Assembly: GCA_020543525.1 (NCBI GenBank)
Contig: JAHYIO010000028.1
Span: forward strand, 682,001-746,000
Direction of reading: 5' to 3'
Origin: Coriolopsis trogii
Taxonomy: Eukaryota; Basidiomycota; Agaricomycetes; Polyporales; Polyporaceae
DNA: 64,000 nucleotides
Below are positions 44,130 through 57,700 of the stretch, piece after piece. Every line of letters begins with the position of its first letter. Positions within the stretch are counted from its first letter, which is position 1. Made by a program: the position numbers and the translations under genes. A model generated the notes under the pieces. That model was not told the origin of the DNA. It did not search any database and worked only from the letters and a program-made list of their open reading frames with translations.

Positions 44130-44376
44130 GGCGGAGAAGGGAGCGGAGGAGGAGGACGGGAGAGAAGAGGAGCAGGTCGCGCGATCGTGGCTGGAGAAGA
44201 GGCCGCGGGCTTGGGAGCGTGCACAAGCGCGTCGCGCGTTGTTGTCGCTTGTTTTCCCCGCGCGCGCCTCTCCCGCTCTAGCTCAAGCTCAAGCTGTTAC
44301 AGCTGTGGCTGCTCCGTCCGTATACGCTTTCCTCCTCGACGTCCTCGCCGTCTTCGCATTCTTCGCCGCCCTCGTC
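44130..44376. promoter_or_regulatory. Short divergent promoter, PDS5 / NAA15
   Basis: Only 247 bp separate the two ATGs, so transcription of the two housekeeping genes must start from a shared region. It is GC- and pyrimidine-rich with an (AGCTCA) repeat (ctagctcaagctcaagctgt) and no TATA box that I can see. Confidence 0.6.
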
Positions 44377-47300
44377 ATGCCACCTGCAGGGATACCACCC
44401 GCGAGAGCGCTGCCGTCCAAGGAGTCCAGTCTCTTCAAGGAGGTCCTCCACTACTACGAGGATCGGCAGCTCAAGAAGGGTCTCAAGACCGCAGATACCA
44501 TCCTCAAAAAGTTCCCTAATCATGGCGGTATGACGACTCCAGCTGAACGCGATGCAGAGCTCACTGGGATTTGAATAGAAACACTCTGCATGAAGGGTCT
44601 CATCCTCACACATCTTGGCCGCCGTGATGAGGGTCTCGAGCTCGTGAAGCAAGGTGTCCGACTTGATCTGACGTCGCACATATGCTGGCATGTCTTTGGC
44701 TTGATCCAGAAGGGTCAAAAGAACTATGAGGAGGCTCTCAAGTCTTATACGCAAGCGTTGCGCTTCGACAAGGTGCGTCATATCTCAGTACACGCTTGTT
44801 ATGCTTGCAGACGAATGGGCTCCGATCATCTGTCCCCGTTGAATGCCCCCGCTCTTTCTTGGAGCTGCTGCAAACAGCGATAAATGCGCATGAACCGTAA
44901 AAGACGTCGAGTTTTCAACTTTTTGCCGTGAAGTCGTCAGCGGACTACTCTGTAAGGGCGGACCGTACCCATATCCTTCCCTATCTTGTGCGCATCCCTT
45001 CAACGAGTACAGGCCTTCGTACCCCAGCGAAAAATTCGAGTGTCCCACAGTTCCGCGTACTATCCCCACATCTGACACAGGCATCCTCATGCTTCTCGGC
45101 GCGCTTGCGTGCCGATCTCATCGCTTTCGACTGGAACGCTGACATTCTACATTCAGGAGAACATGAACCTTTTGCGCGATGCTGCCCATCTACAGACCCA
45201 ACTCCGGCTTTACGACAGTCTTGTAGAGACTCGTCATACTCTCCTCCGTCTACGACCACAGCTGCGCCAGAATTGGATAGCTCTTGCTGTAGCCTACCAC
45301 TTGAGTGGGAATCTCGCGGAGGCCAAGTCTGTGCTCGAGCAATACGAACGCATCATCAAGGTGCGTGTCTCTCGCGTGCGGTCCACCCACTTTGTCGGTA
45401 ATAAGGCGGGGGTATGTACAGAATGTACCAGACTACGACGTTGAATTGTCGGAGATCCTGCTGTACCATGTGCGCATACTTGAAGACCTTGGTGACTTCA
45501 CTGAAGCTCTCGCTCTCCTGGATGCTAGCGCCAAGGAGCGCACAATCATCGACCGAGTAGCGATCATGGAGTTCCGAGGTGAGCTCCTACGGCGTCGATA
45601 GGTAAGCAACGGTACTCAGCAAGCATGGTCCAGCGCGCATTCTTTCGAAGGCCGGGAACGAGAACGCTCAACAGGCATGGCAAGGTCTCATTGAACACAA
45701 TCCTGACTGCTATGATTACTACAAGGGATTCCTAGCGAGTCGTGGAATTGAACTTGGTAAGAGAACATCAGCCTTCGCTTATGCTTCACATGGTTCTCAT
45801 CAGACTCAAGAGGCGGTGACGGAGGAGAATCATAGCGTAGCTCTTCAATCCTTACAGGACTTCTCACAACAATTCCCCAAAGCCTCTGCACCTCAACGGA
45901 TAGCCTTGGATGTCGCTTTTGGTATGGAGTCTCGCCTCCGATGCCTTGGAATCTGTCTGACCCTTCGCAGGTGATGAGTTCAAAACGCTTGTCGAGGCCT
46001 TCCTGCGCACACGCCTCGCAAAAGGCGTCCCCTCTCTCTTTGCAGACCTAAAGTCTCTATACCGTACTGCAGAGAAGAGGGATGCTATCGAGTCAACAGC
46101 AAACAGCATCTTATCCACACTGTCTCACCCGTCTACCTCTCCATGCCCACCGGATACTGACCCCACGATGTACATCTGGACCCTGTACTTCCTTGCGCAA
46201 CACCACTCTTTCCTTGGGCGACATAAACAGGCCGTGGACCTGCTTGACGAAGCCATCGGTCATACCCCTACACTGCCTGAGCTGTACATGTTCAAGGCCC
46301 GCGTACTGAAACGATCAGGAGATCCGTTCGGAGCGGCCAAGTGTATGGACCTTGCCAGAACACTTGACTTGCAGGACCGCTTCCTTAACACGAAATGCGG
46401 CAAGTACAGGTTACGTGCAGGCCTCATCGAGGAAGCGGTCGAAGTCTTCGGATTGTTCACCAAGGTGAGTTCATTGTCAAACGTCCATTGCATAAATTGT
46501 GGGAATTTGAACGAATGTCATTCATTTTCCTTGGTAGAAAGACGCGCCAAGTCCGTCGCAGGATCTGGAGGACATGCAGTCGCTTGTCTACCTCACGGAA
46601 GAGGCAGATGCGCAATCGCGCAACGGTAATATCGCAATGGCGCTCAAGAAGTATGACGCGATTCAAAAGGTCTGTTTACATTTACAGTGCTGCCCTGGTC
46701 CCCTCCATATGAATTGCCCGTAAATGGTAGATCTTCGACGTCTTCGAGGATGATCAGTATGACTTCCACGGCTACTCAGTGCGCAAGTTTACGATCAACA
46801 TCTATATCAAGTGAGTTGTCAGTTTTGTATGTCCCAGCACAAATACTGATCGCCAGCAAGCCTGATCAAATGGGAAGACAACTTGCGGTCGCATCCTGCG
46901 TATGTTCACTCTGCTATTGAGGCGTCTCGAGTAAGCGCAGTGTTCATGTCGTGACGATTCCGATGCATTCTGACCTTTGCGTAGATACTAGTCAAGATCC
47001 ATGACGACCCAAACCTGGCGAAGAAGTCGAACTCCCAGTGTGAGTGTATTCATCGTGCTCTTCAGTGTCGTACTGATAGGGCACTGTTGCAGCTCAATTG
47101 ACGGATGCTGAAAAGAAGGCGAAGAAGAAGGCGAAGAAAGCAGAGAAGAAGGTACAAGAAGAGACAAAGAAGGGTACGTTCCATGGGAGGTGCGTGTACT
47201 CGGTGAATAGATGCTGATATGAAAACATTGTAAGGACCAACCACCACAACCAACGAGGACAAGGGTCTCGACGTTAGCCCGGCCAAAGATGAGGATCCGG

Positions 47301-48141
47301 ATGGGACCAAACTGCTACAGGCACCCGATCCTTTGGAACGCGCGGCGAAGATGCTCAAACCGCTAGCGACGATGGCGAAGGATAACGTGGAGGCGTGGCT
47401 CGCAATCTACGACGTCGCAGTACGTCGAAGTACGTATACCATATGCCTATGGTGTTTTCATACGCTTATTCCTATGCCTCTCTAGCAAAATACCTGCAAG
47501 CATTGCGAGCACTCAACTACGCACACTCGTTGAGCGCTGATTCTCCGGAACTGCATGTTCGCTTGGTGGACTTCAAGCGACGATGTACGTCGTTCCACAT
47601 TTCCTCATCTATCCAGATACTGACGGAAGGGTGTCTTTAGGGTCATCACTACAGCAGAAGCCGTCGGAGGCAGTCGCGAATGTCGTTGCCGCAGAAATCA
47701 CGAAGCTGCTACCTGACGAAGTGTCCCTAGAAGCGTTCAACTCACAATACCTTCAACAACACTCCTCACGAGCAGACGCAGTTCTCGCTAGCGCTCGCGT
47801 ATCTCGAATGTTGGACGCCCCGCGCGAAGAGGTTGAGGCGTCACTCTTCAACGCATTGAACGCAGGTGTCGAGTTGAAGCTCGAGGTATGTCGTAAAGCC
47901 GTTCCCGAAATAGGGTACTCTCTCCTAACGACTTGGTTCGCAGACCGCGCTGGCGATCATTGCGTTCCTGTCCGAGATCAACTCACCACGCGAGGCAGAA
48001 TTTCGGACCGCTTGCAGAGAGAAGTTTGAGTTGTCTACGCTCTTCTTGCCCCCGGATGAGCTGCTCGCAGCGCGGAAGAGCGTTGTCCAGAAAGACCCGG
48101 TGGCGGAGGTCGTCGCGGAGAAGGTTGAAGTTATCAGCTAG
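44377..48141 (+). CDS. NAA15: Naa15: auxiliary subunit of the NatA N-terminal acetyltransferase
   Basis: Naa15 (Nat1) is the TPR scaffold that tethers the NatA catalytic subunit to ribosomes for co-translational N-terminal acetylation. The start ATG at 44377 gives MPPAGIPPARALPSKESSLF, the usual NatA N-terminus. TPR helices follow: LKKGLKTADTILKKFPNHG, GRRDEGLELVKQGVRLD, GQKNYEEALKSYTQALRFDK, NWIALAVAYHLSGNLAEAK, EILLYHVRILEDLGDFTEAL and ELYMFKARVLKRSGDPFGAA. A Lys-rich segment (EKKAKKKAKKAEKK) lies about three-quarters through, as in the family. The stop is TAG at 48139-48141 (..EKVEVIS). Many short introns are present. The one after FDK (44776 to about 45151) is about 376 bp, far above the local norm. 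Confidence 0.9.
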
Positions 48142-48442
48142 TTGTACTGTTACATGTCGTGTCGTAGAGGCGCGCTCTAATCGTGCGCGTATGCATCGCG
48201 TTCCAATGCGCTTTCTTGCGCCAGCAGCTGCGCGGAGAACTTGTGCACTTGCTGGTCGCACGCGCCAGTATGGGCGTTCAAGTGCTCAGATCTCAGATCT
48301 GACGCCCGAGGGTGGCTGAAGCGGAGCTTGAACCTTGTTACAGCAACTGCCTGCCGTTTCCGTCGGAGGACGAGGGGCTGTAAGTCCACAGGTCCCGTTC
48401 GCCAAAATCTAGCAAGCCAACGCCGCCGCCGACAATCCCGAC
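48142..48442. other. Intergenic, 301 bp
   Basis: 3' flank of NAA15 and promoter of the eL42 gene. Nothing else recognised. Confidence 0.5.
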
Positions 48443-49131
<689 letters not shown>

Positions 49132-49953
49132 TCGTCCTCGCGTGATTCTTTCTGCCTTCTCTCGCTATTCGTATCATCGCTGCCACTATCTACCATCCGC
49201 CTCTGCGCATTATGTAGTATGCACGCTCCATGCATATGCGACGCACGTCACAAAACTGTATTCATATGGGTCTGAATGGAGTCCCTTGAAGATGATTGCG
49301 ATGCGCTGCTGGGTCCCCTCGAAACTATGGTGACGAACGCTCGGTCGAGTAGACGGTTCAAGAGAATCTCACATTTGCGTCCAGCGCGGATGGATACTGA
49401 ATAGACAGGTTGTACACTTGAGTACGTTGCTCAGATTCAGGCACGTCTTCATTGTTGTGGCGCACGCTCGCTGTGTCTGCACTTGCGCTGGAACCGTATG
49501 CGGCGGTTAAAGCAGCTGCATAGCACGAGGCGTTCGTTGCTGGACGTTATGTTGCGACCCTGGGGTCCAAGTTCCTAGCTGTCTGCCATCCGCAATGTCC
49601 GATCCGAGTTGCAGCTTGCCGTACATGATCCGACAGGGCCTGACATACTTTGTGTGGTTGTTCATTGTTTGACTTTCTTGGCGAGGAATGCTCCGAGATT
49701 GTTCACAAAGAAATAGGCAGAGAATGTGGGCGCGATACTCAAGCGAGGACTGGTAAGTGCTCAGGCCACTCAGCGCCAATCAATATCTCAGGGCATATAT
49801 AGAGCCCTGAGGCCATGGAAGCCTTAACCTGAACTCACTGCGCTCTTCCACCCTTTGGTTGTCTCCTCTGGCTGCCCGTCACCCATCTCGAAGAGAAGGC
49901 CCACCGAGCCTCATCGGCCAGAAAACCGTTCAGTCAAGTAACCAGAAACCACC
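49132..49953. other. Intergenic, 0.8 kb
   Basis: 3' flank of RPL42 and promoter of the next gene. Short frames on both strands have no support. Confidence 0.5.
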
Positions 49954-52347
49954 ATGTCTGCCCGAGACAACGGTCGTAATAAGCCCTTCAATCCGGATAG
50001 ACGATGCCATGTACGTCTTCATCTCAAGCCAGCTGTGGCCTTCCTTCATTTGTTGTTGAGCGAAACACGGTGTGTATGGCCAGTGGTTTGACAGTAACGG
50101 TCGGCCGTACAAGCGTCTTGATGGAGGTCTAGGCTGCCCTCGCAAGACTAACTGCTACTTCGCACACCCTCAAGATCTCGATGCCTGGCGGTCCGCGCGG
50201 CCGTCGGGTGAACCACCCTTGCATTACCTGACCGACGACGAGTACCGCCTGATTGTGGGCCGTCACCGTTCCCCAGGTCGCCCTGTCGGGCACCCTTCTA
50301 CTCATACGCACGCGGGAGCTCGTCATAGGTCGCTGAGTGCTGACCGTGACCGGCGCCGGCGAGAACGCGAGCTGCCTTCGGGAGGAGCACGTCGGCGGTC
50401 ATCTAGTCGGGATCGGGAAATGACTCTAGCCGCAAGACTTCGCACCCGTCGGTCGTCTAGCAGGGACCGGGCTGACGGGCGCCCCATGGGACAACGCAGC
50501 TCTCGCTCGCGCTCACCGCTGCGCGGCCGCTTGCAACACCGTTCACCCCCGCTCCCGTATGGCGCGCCGCAGACGCCAGCGCCCAGAGGTCCCCGCGCGT
50601 ATGGTTCTATACCGGATGGTCCGAGGAATGGAGGTGCACAAGGAACCCCAAGAAGTCCCGTGGTCTTCCCCAAGGTGGAGGCGATGGACGTCCCAATGAA
50701 AGACATGACTTCCACGAGGGTCCCGGTCGCCCGAGAGTCGAGTATCGCGAGCAGTCATATACCCTCGCACCAGCTTACGCCTTCCAGAGCTCCGAATGCA
50801 TCTACGGCGCTGACCACCGCTGCAATCGCTGCTACTAGTGCCCCTGGACCATCAGTTGCGCCGAACTCGGACTCTATCAATAACTTGCTGGAGTCTTCAA
50901 CGCTTCAGTGGCAACAAATATCGTCCGCTGTGGCGGCTGCGACCTCAGCGGTGCCCAAGAGTAATGGAGCGTATGTGTCCGGTGACGTGTCCGAAGCGGA
51001 GAAGCACAAGATCTGGACAAGCCGAATTGAGTGAGTCCTCACATTTTGGCAAAATGACAGGCGATGCGGAAGCCAATGTCGTATCAGACTACTCGCAGCC
51101 GCGACCCGCATCTACAACGACTGCCGTGCCATGGAGAACGACATAAAAGAATTTAAACAGCTCGTAGAATCATTCAGCTACCAGGCCCTCCCCGCCGAAG
51201 ACAGGACGGTTATCGAAGATCACCTGCACACTTTGCAGTCGCAATTGGCTCAAAAGACGGACGAACTTCAGAGAATCGTCAATCAACTGACCGCTGCTAA
51301 GTTCTGGCCCACTCATACCCATAAGCAGCCCCCATCATACCCCCAAGACAACAGAGAACGGGAGCTCGCGAACGAAATCTCAAAATCAAATGAATCGGTT
51401 ATGGACGCACGCAGTATGGTGAAGCAGGTTGGTCAACGCTGGGAACAACTCTCGACGCAACTCCAGAGCAACGGAGGCTCCACTCAAGCGAACGCATTCC
51501 TTGCAGAAGCTATTATCCCATCCGAACTCGAGAAGATTCGCGACAATCTCACAGCTATCGGCGAACGCGTAGAGAACGTGGAAGGAGAGCTCGTAAGGCC
51601 AAGGGAGATAGTACTCGAGCAGATTGAAGCAATCGTCGCGGAAAACGTCCAATCGATCATTCTCGCGTCTACAGGCAGCGTGGAGGCCAAAGCTCCGCCT
51701 CCGCGCGCGGCGCTCTCGAACGAACAGCTCAAGATGCTCCAGATGTTGCAGCAGAACGCGGCCGCGACTGGTCAAAAGGTCACACGCCTCTCCCAGGAGG
51801 TTACACAGATGGCGGCGCGCAACGATCAGCTCCAAACCGAGAATATGAAGCTCCAGGGAGAGAATGCGCAGCTGCGGCAGCAGCTTGAGGAAGTGAGTGT
51901 CGTTGTCTACCATCGTTCGACTGATCGCCTTACAGGACTATGCGCGAACACCAGTTGCAGGCCGTGCAGCCAGGGAACAGCGGAGACTCGAAGAAAATCG
52001 ACCGGATGCAGGCCGAGATGCGAGCCCTCAATGCGGCCGTCATGGCTTACATCTCCCATAGCCCGAACGCGCAACCCGCGAATCCGAACATCGACGCGAT
52101 CGTCCAGCAGATCGCCCCGCAGATCGTGAAGTCTATTCCGGAGGTCATCGCTCCGGAGATACAGACCATGCGCAACCAGATTCAGGAGGCGCTTCGCATC
52201 CAGCAACAGGAGGCTTCGAAGGAGTTGTCGTTGAAGATGTCGTTGACGTTGCAGGCGGTAGAGGCGGTCAAACATTTGGTCGGTGGTACGCACAAAAGTC
52301 CTCGTCCGGCCAACACTATGACTTCGGCCGTGAATGGTACGCAATAA
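49954..52347 (+). CDS. CCCH-type finger, RS-rich, coiled-coil protein
   Basis: Probably an RNA-binding or nuclear protein; I do not recognise a named orthologue. The ATG at 49954 gives MSARDNGRNKPFNPDRRCH. An intron ending ..atggccag joins this to WFDSNGRPYKRL and GCPRKTNCYFAHPQD, giving a single CCCH-like finger (C..C-x5-C-x3-H). Next comes an Arg/Ser-rich region (RDRRRRERELP, SSRSRSPLRGR), a Ser/Ala/Pro linker, then about 300 residues of predicted coiled coil (NDCRAMENDIKEFKQLVESF, QMAARNDQLQTENMKLQ). The last intron is best placed at 51893-51960: the closer acceptor at 51935 breaks the frame. The tail is again helical (IQTMRNQIQEALRIQQQEA). The stop is TAA at 52345-52347. Length is about 715 residues. 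Confidence 0.78.
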
Positions 52348-52621
52348 GGACGATCGCTATGCAAGTCTCAGATATGTTGCGAGTTGTCCATTATGATCCC
52401 ATATGCCCTACGTACTTTTTACTCCCGTATCCTCGTATCGATAGTTATGCCATGACTGTCTGTTTCTCCTTGTATCACTAGTGCTACTATGCATTTTCCA
52501 TATCATCCAGATTGCTGCGCGTGGCATGGGATAATGACACCTTCATACATGGTATCACAGTGCACATCATAGTCTCATACCAAGACCGTCCATACTGACA
52601 CATGGACGGTTTGCTCCGAAC

Positions 52622-53004
52622 CTAGTGCACATCAGTACCGCCGTTGACACTGAATGCTTGCCCTGATATATGTGCAGCGTGAACTTGAACATACTGAGGG
52701 AGCAGCATGAGAGTTGCGCCACTCACCCGTGGTGAACGTCTCTAGCTTGGCGAAGTAGGAGACAAAACCCGCGATATGGGAGGGAGCGGAAAGACGTACC
52801 ACATCAAGGCCGTCTATATCAGCAGCGGCCTTGCTCATCATGAGTGGATTACAACGGCAGCTGGTCCTGCTTGGCTGGGAGGTCACCAAACGCGGTGTCC
52901 AAGCCAACCTGGGCTAGCTGAAACGCGATGACCTCTCCGATGCCTTGTGCGCCGCCAGCGACGAGTGCGACACGGGGATGAGAGTGAGCTGCATCGACAT
53001 CCAT
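52622..53004 (-). pseudogene. Short-chain dehydrogenase/reductase remnant lacking the catalytic core
   Basis: The cofactor-binding end is intact: HPRVALVAGGAQGIGEVIAF, with the GxxxGxG pattern. The C-terminal end is also recognisable: IAGFVSYFAKLETFTTG, an intron, then ISGQAFSVNGGTDVH and a TAG at 52622. Between them only about 60 bp remain, so the Asn-Ser-Tyr-Lys catalytic region (normally some 150 residues) is missing. An in-frame stop follows the first part. This is an internally deleted gene, unlikely to be active. Confidence 0.72.
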
Positions 53005-53824
53005 GAGGTCGGGATGGAGACGCGGCTTTAAGAGACGGCCCAGGATTACACTCTCTTGAACAACGGAGTTTGACCGACCTGTGGCTCGGCCTAGAAAGGT
53101 TAGGTTCAGTCGTGTCACTGGTGAAGGTGAGTACATACCTTCCACAACAGCCATGACATAAAGCCTCTGGATGAGTGTTTTAACATGACACCGATGCCTG
53201 AGTGTGCGACCCCAACATAATGGCTGTCGGACACACCACGGAACGAATCAAGGGTAGTTGTGTGGTCAAGGCCGTTGACAGCTCCCAAAGTCATGGAATA
53301 AACACCATGAAATGGGGGCAACTTGCTCAGACGTTTCTGATTCGAGAACGAGGCCACAATGCCCCGACATCTGCAAAGCCACGTAAGTGTGCGCAGCATG
53401 CATGATTACTTGACTTAAGGAACCCCAGATGTAGAGGAACCAAGGGCATTTGTATGGTCACCAGCTGCATTCCATGAGCATGACAAAGGAGTTGGCCTGA
53501 AGAGCTCAGCGAGCCGGATACAGTCAGTCAATTGTGCAACGGAAACCGCAGAAGAGTTACGCAATGCGAACAACCTTGGTGACGGAGACAAGTTGGAGGG
53601 CGCTTACTTGGCTGAAACAGCGCTGAGATTCAGAAGCGGCTGGTCTCTGATAGATCTGATTCCCGACCACCGTCTCCAAACCATCTCGAACATATAACAC
53701 TCTACATACGCTGGTTGATCCAGCTCTTGATCTCAAGTGCTATTGTTGATATCCCTTTGGGTAACTGTGAATCATCAGCTCATCTCCTCCCGCATCGAGT
53801 ACGTACTACTAAGCGCATTGCAAC
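53005..53824. other. Intergenic, possible further remnants
   Basis: A minus-strand open frame at 53115-53399 has protein-like composition but no family that I recognise. It may be another gene fragment upstream of the SDR remnant. No complete gene is supported. Confidence 0.35.
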
Positions 53825-54462
53825 ATGTCGAGCCAATGTAAGTAGGTCAACGAGTCCATGACTGGTTCGGAGCTGATCGACATGCCACAAATGTAGCTCA
53901 GTCACAATATGCGCCAGCAGCGCATGTCCCTCTCATAAAATCCCCCAGCCTACGGCTTCCACGTCCTGTTCGTACGAATGTGTCAGAACACATGTTGTTG
54001 CAGTTTTCCTGAACTCCTCATGTTAGGTTGAATATCCACCGGATATACATCCTCTTCCTGATAGCGTCACTGCATACGTATGTCTTTCTATAACGTACGA
54101 GGTTGTTTCCAACAAACTGACGATCGCCGGTTATCTAGTTTGTCTATCCATTCACACTAGAGCCACACGTGCTCACCGTGGAAGCATCACGACGATCCAC
54201 GCTCGCTGCACACGCAGCAAGACGTGAGGCCTACCTCAAGGCACGCGAAGACGAGAAGGAGCGGCGCAAGCGAGAGGCACTGCGTCGCATTGCGCCTGGC
54301 TTCGAGCCCAGATCAACTCCACTAGTGCCGACGAAGCGATTCTCTGGGGTCCCCGATCAGCCTGGATCGCCGGAGAGCTCTGCTAAGGACAGTGATCACA
54401 GACGTACCAAGTCTGTAATGGAGGAGTTGGTTGATCATCTGGCTGCGTTGGACTCGAAATGA
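53825..54462 (+). CDS. Small basic protein, 156 residues, unrecognised
   Basis: Four exons, 53825-53837, 53897-53979, 54027-54077 and 54139-54462, join with correct phases to 156 codons. It begins MSSQSQSQYAPAAHVPLIKS and contains YPPDIHPLPDSVTAYFVYPF. It then has a long charged helix (LKAREDEKERRKREALRRIA) followed by PGFEPRSTPLVPT. It ends MEELVDHLAALDSK. No signal peptide or membrane segment. The short exons and firm splice phases argue that it is real. The Arg/Glu helix plus PGFEP motif look conserved, but I cannot name the family. Confidence 0.75.
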
Positions 54463-54788
54463 GACTGGCCGATCTCGTGGTGTACTCTACGTGCACTGTA
54501 AAGGAGTTTTCAATCGCGATGTAACCTCGATGCCGTGCGCGTAAGTGCCTGACCACGCGAGGACGATCAGGCCTTTGGGTTTGGGTCCTCACCTTGAAGT
54601 TGTGCACACCCTCAGTCGCGCGTCGAAGTCAGTATTGATGCATCGCGGTGCTATGGGTCACGTGATGTGATCGCCTCTATTTCGTCATTGGGCAAGGCGG
54701 TTCCGTCGGGACGCATTCAGTTTGTGGTCTACGGCCTAGTCATGCAAAACATCTTCTTCCGCTACACCCATCTCTAAGGCTTTGAACG
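54463..54788. other. Intergenic, 326 bp
   Basis: Contains the LTN1 promoter; no other feature seen. Confidence 0.5.
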
Positions 54789-57700
54789 ATGCCGCCGAAG
54801 GGCAAGTCGTCCGCATCATCGGCAACGCGCAAGAAGCACGCGCGCAAAGCAGCAGCCGCGCAAGGCGTCGTCGAAGAACCTCATATCGCTAAGGAGAAGA
54901 AAGGCAAGGGCAAGGACAAGGACAAGAAGAGCAAGAAGGAACCGCGCAAAAAGGTCTACATCCCACCTGCAAAACCTGCTCCTGTACAACCCGATCCCCT
55001 CGATACTCTCGGTCTCGCGCAGAGATTGCCGCCAGAGCTCCTTGTTGTCCTCCGCTTGCTCTCGAAGAAGGATGCTACCACCAAGAGACGGGCCCTCGAG
55101 GATTTACAAACGGCGTGGGTAGGCAGGGCGAAACGCGGAGATGAAGGGGAGTACCTTGTCTATACGCTACAAGAGACCATTCCTGTCTGGGTACGTTTGA
55201 CCTAGTCTCGTCTGACTGATGTTTCTCATCATGTTGTTCAGTTACACCATGTCCCAACGCTCTTCTTACATCCGTCGCGACGCATCCGACTTCTCGCGAT
55301 AGGATTGCACACCTCTATCCTACAGATTCCTGCTCTACGCAAACATTTATTCTTCCAGATCCGCGAGGTTGTTTCGTCTGACCAAGCGGAAGCTATCCTT
55401 GGTTCCTGGTGTCTGATCGTGCACGACGTCGACCGACAGGTCGCTTCATACGCGAGGGAAGCTTGGACAAGGTATGTGGTTACCACAGAATCGGACGACG
55501 ACCACTTGTATCTGGATTCGACACTGCTTCCCCGCCTCTGGGAGTTCGTACAGCGAACGCTACTTGATCCTTCCGGAGTGTACCTCTACATCAATCCTCC
55601 CCAACCTGTCCTTCCCAACCCTGCACCTGGAAAGAAGGGATCCGGTCGTGGTACGCCCGTGCGCAAAGACCAGGAGCCTGCAGTACGGACAAAGGCAGAT
55701 GAGGACGAAGAGAATGAGCAGGATAGGAAGGCGCGATTGCGCGTGGGTGCCTTCGGGGCGATCGAGTGGGTCCTGAGTGGGTGTCCTATGTCTTCCACGC
55801 ACTTAATGTACATGCGTTTAATATCACCGTTTCCGCCTCCCTTCCGCGCACATCTTTTAGATTCCAATCATGGCAGACTGGACAAGAAAGAGGAGCCGAC
55901 AAATGAAATTGAGGAAGGAGGTTTCCTTCAGACCCTCGCAAACCCTGCATTGTGGTCTTCTCTGTATTACGGCAAAATTCCGCCGTTTGTCGAAGTCGAT
56001 GCCTTTGGCTTCGAGCAACCGGTTGTGAGGCGGTCGGCATGGTCACTACTCCAGATCCTGATCCAAAAGTGCAAAGGTGAGATCGCAAGTCTGTGCTGTG
56101 ATTCGCATATAACATGTTCGTCTACAGACCATGTGGGATCGCTCCTTTCCGTCCTTAGTAGTGCTGTACTTCGGTCGGCATGGGTCGAGCCGGATCCGAA
56201 TGTCCGAGCCGCGATGTGGCAGCCTTTGCTTCTCTTCCTCAAGGGTAAGTTTCTTAATGTGACCCTACGTAAATGCTATCCTGATAAGTCGCAACAGAGT
56301 ATCCAAATGCATGGACTGTGGCTGCCGAAGGAGAGAGAGAAGAAGATGACGACGACGACGACGAGTCCGACCACGAGAATGACGATAGTCCGAAGATGCC
56401 AACGTCGCAGCCATCCGCCACCATTCATACTGGACCATCGCAGTCATATGCTGAGTTCCTGCAGTTCCTGGCAATGGGCTGTTCTGGCTCTCCTGTGCAG
56501 GGATACCCAGCTGTGTTGATCATTTTGTCGACCCTTCCTTCTTCGGTACGGTCCTTGCACTCATGCCTATCCATACACGTTGACATATTGCCAGATCATT
56601 GCTTCTTCATCATCACATCCATTGGAGGATCTTTTCACGTCTTTCTGGGCGGCCGTCGACGCGCGTATGCTGAACTCCCTCGACCGAGTGGCTGCATCCA
56701 ATGCATTCCTCTCTTCATTGCTGGAATCGCTCGTATTCACCGTCAGGAGAGTGCTGAACGCACCTCACGACGAGGCCGTGTCTCTCCTCCAAGGCCAACA
56801 TGCCCAAGGTTCTGTCGATGTCGACTATCTGACGAAGACACTTGTGCAAGAACAGATCAAGCGTACTTGGGAAGAGCTTGCGTCAGGGCGACTGAAGGTA
56901 GAAAGTAGAGACGCGGGAGCAGCATTGGCTCGGACCTTCGCTTCCTTGTACAAGCTCCGGGATGGTATGTACATCTCGTCCGTGGAAACATGAGCGTGCC
57001 GCCTCACCCACTCCAGATATTTTCGAGGTTGCCTGGGCAGTGATCTCGCGCGATGTGCAAAGTTCCGTTGCGTCTCGCAAAGAGACAATCCCAACCCTTG
57101 TTCCGGAGCTCCTCAAGCAGTTCTCCAACACGCTCGAGAGAGGGACGGTGCCTGGAGAGCGTGCGGCCGCTTTGGTTTCAGTTGTCGTTAAGATTGCACT
57201 GGACGAATGCGCAGCCCTGCTTGAATCGGACGAGAAGAAGGAGCCGGGCGAGCGCACCACAACGCTCGTCGGTATCCTGGACATATTCGGAGAACTGGTC
57301 TTCTCTGATGCACAGGTTGGCAAGGTACAGTACCCGAACCCCTGATCAGCCTCCAATAATGCTGAGACATTGTTCAGAATGTGGATGAGCTCGTACGGCA
57401 GCAAACACATTCACTTCTTACGACACTCCCGTCTCTGCTACTCCTGTACGTCAAGTATCGAAAGGACGAAGCTGCCTGCCTCGATACCTGGCATCGAGTC
57501 CTTGAGGTGGTTGCCCATCACCAGGACGAATCAGAGACTTTGCTCTCAACCTTGTTGAACGCTGCCGACGACGACGCTCTGCCATCATACCTACGACCTC
57601 AAGGGGAGGAGCTGCATGAAGTGGCTGGGGGACTGCTCACAAGCGCTCTTTCTGGGGCACCTAATGCTTCAGTCGTCACCCTCATCCGGCGACTGCTGAC

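Noticed and set aside
51936..51960. Acceptor at 51935 for the last intron of the CCCH/coiled-coil gene
   Set aside because: It shifts the frame and gives an early stop; the acceptor at 51960 restores the coiled-coil reading frame.
53115..53399. Minus-strand ORF upstream of the SDR remnant
   Set aside because: It could be another gene fragment, but I could not match it to a family or extend it by splicing.
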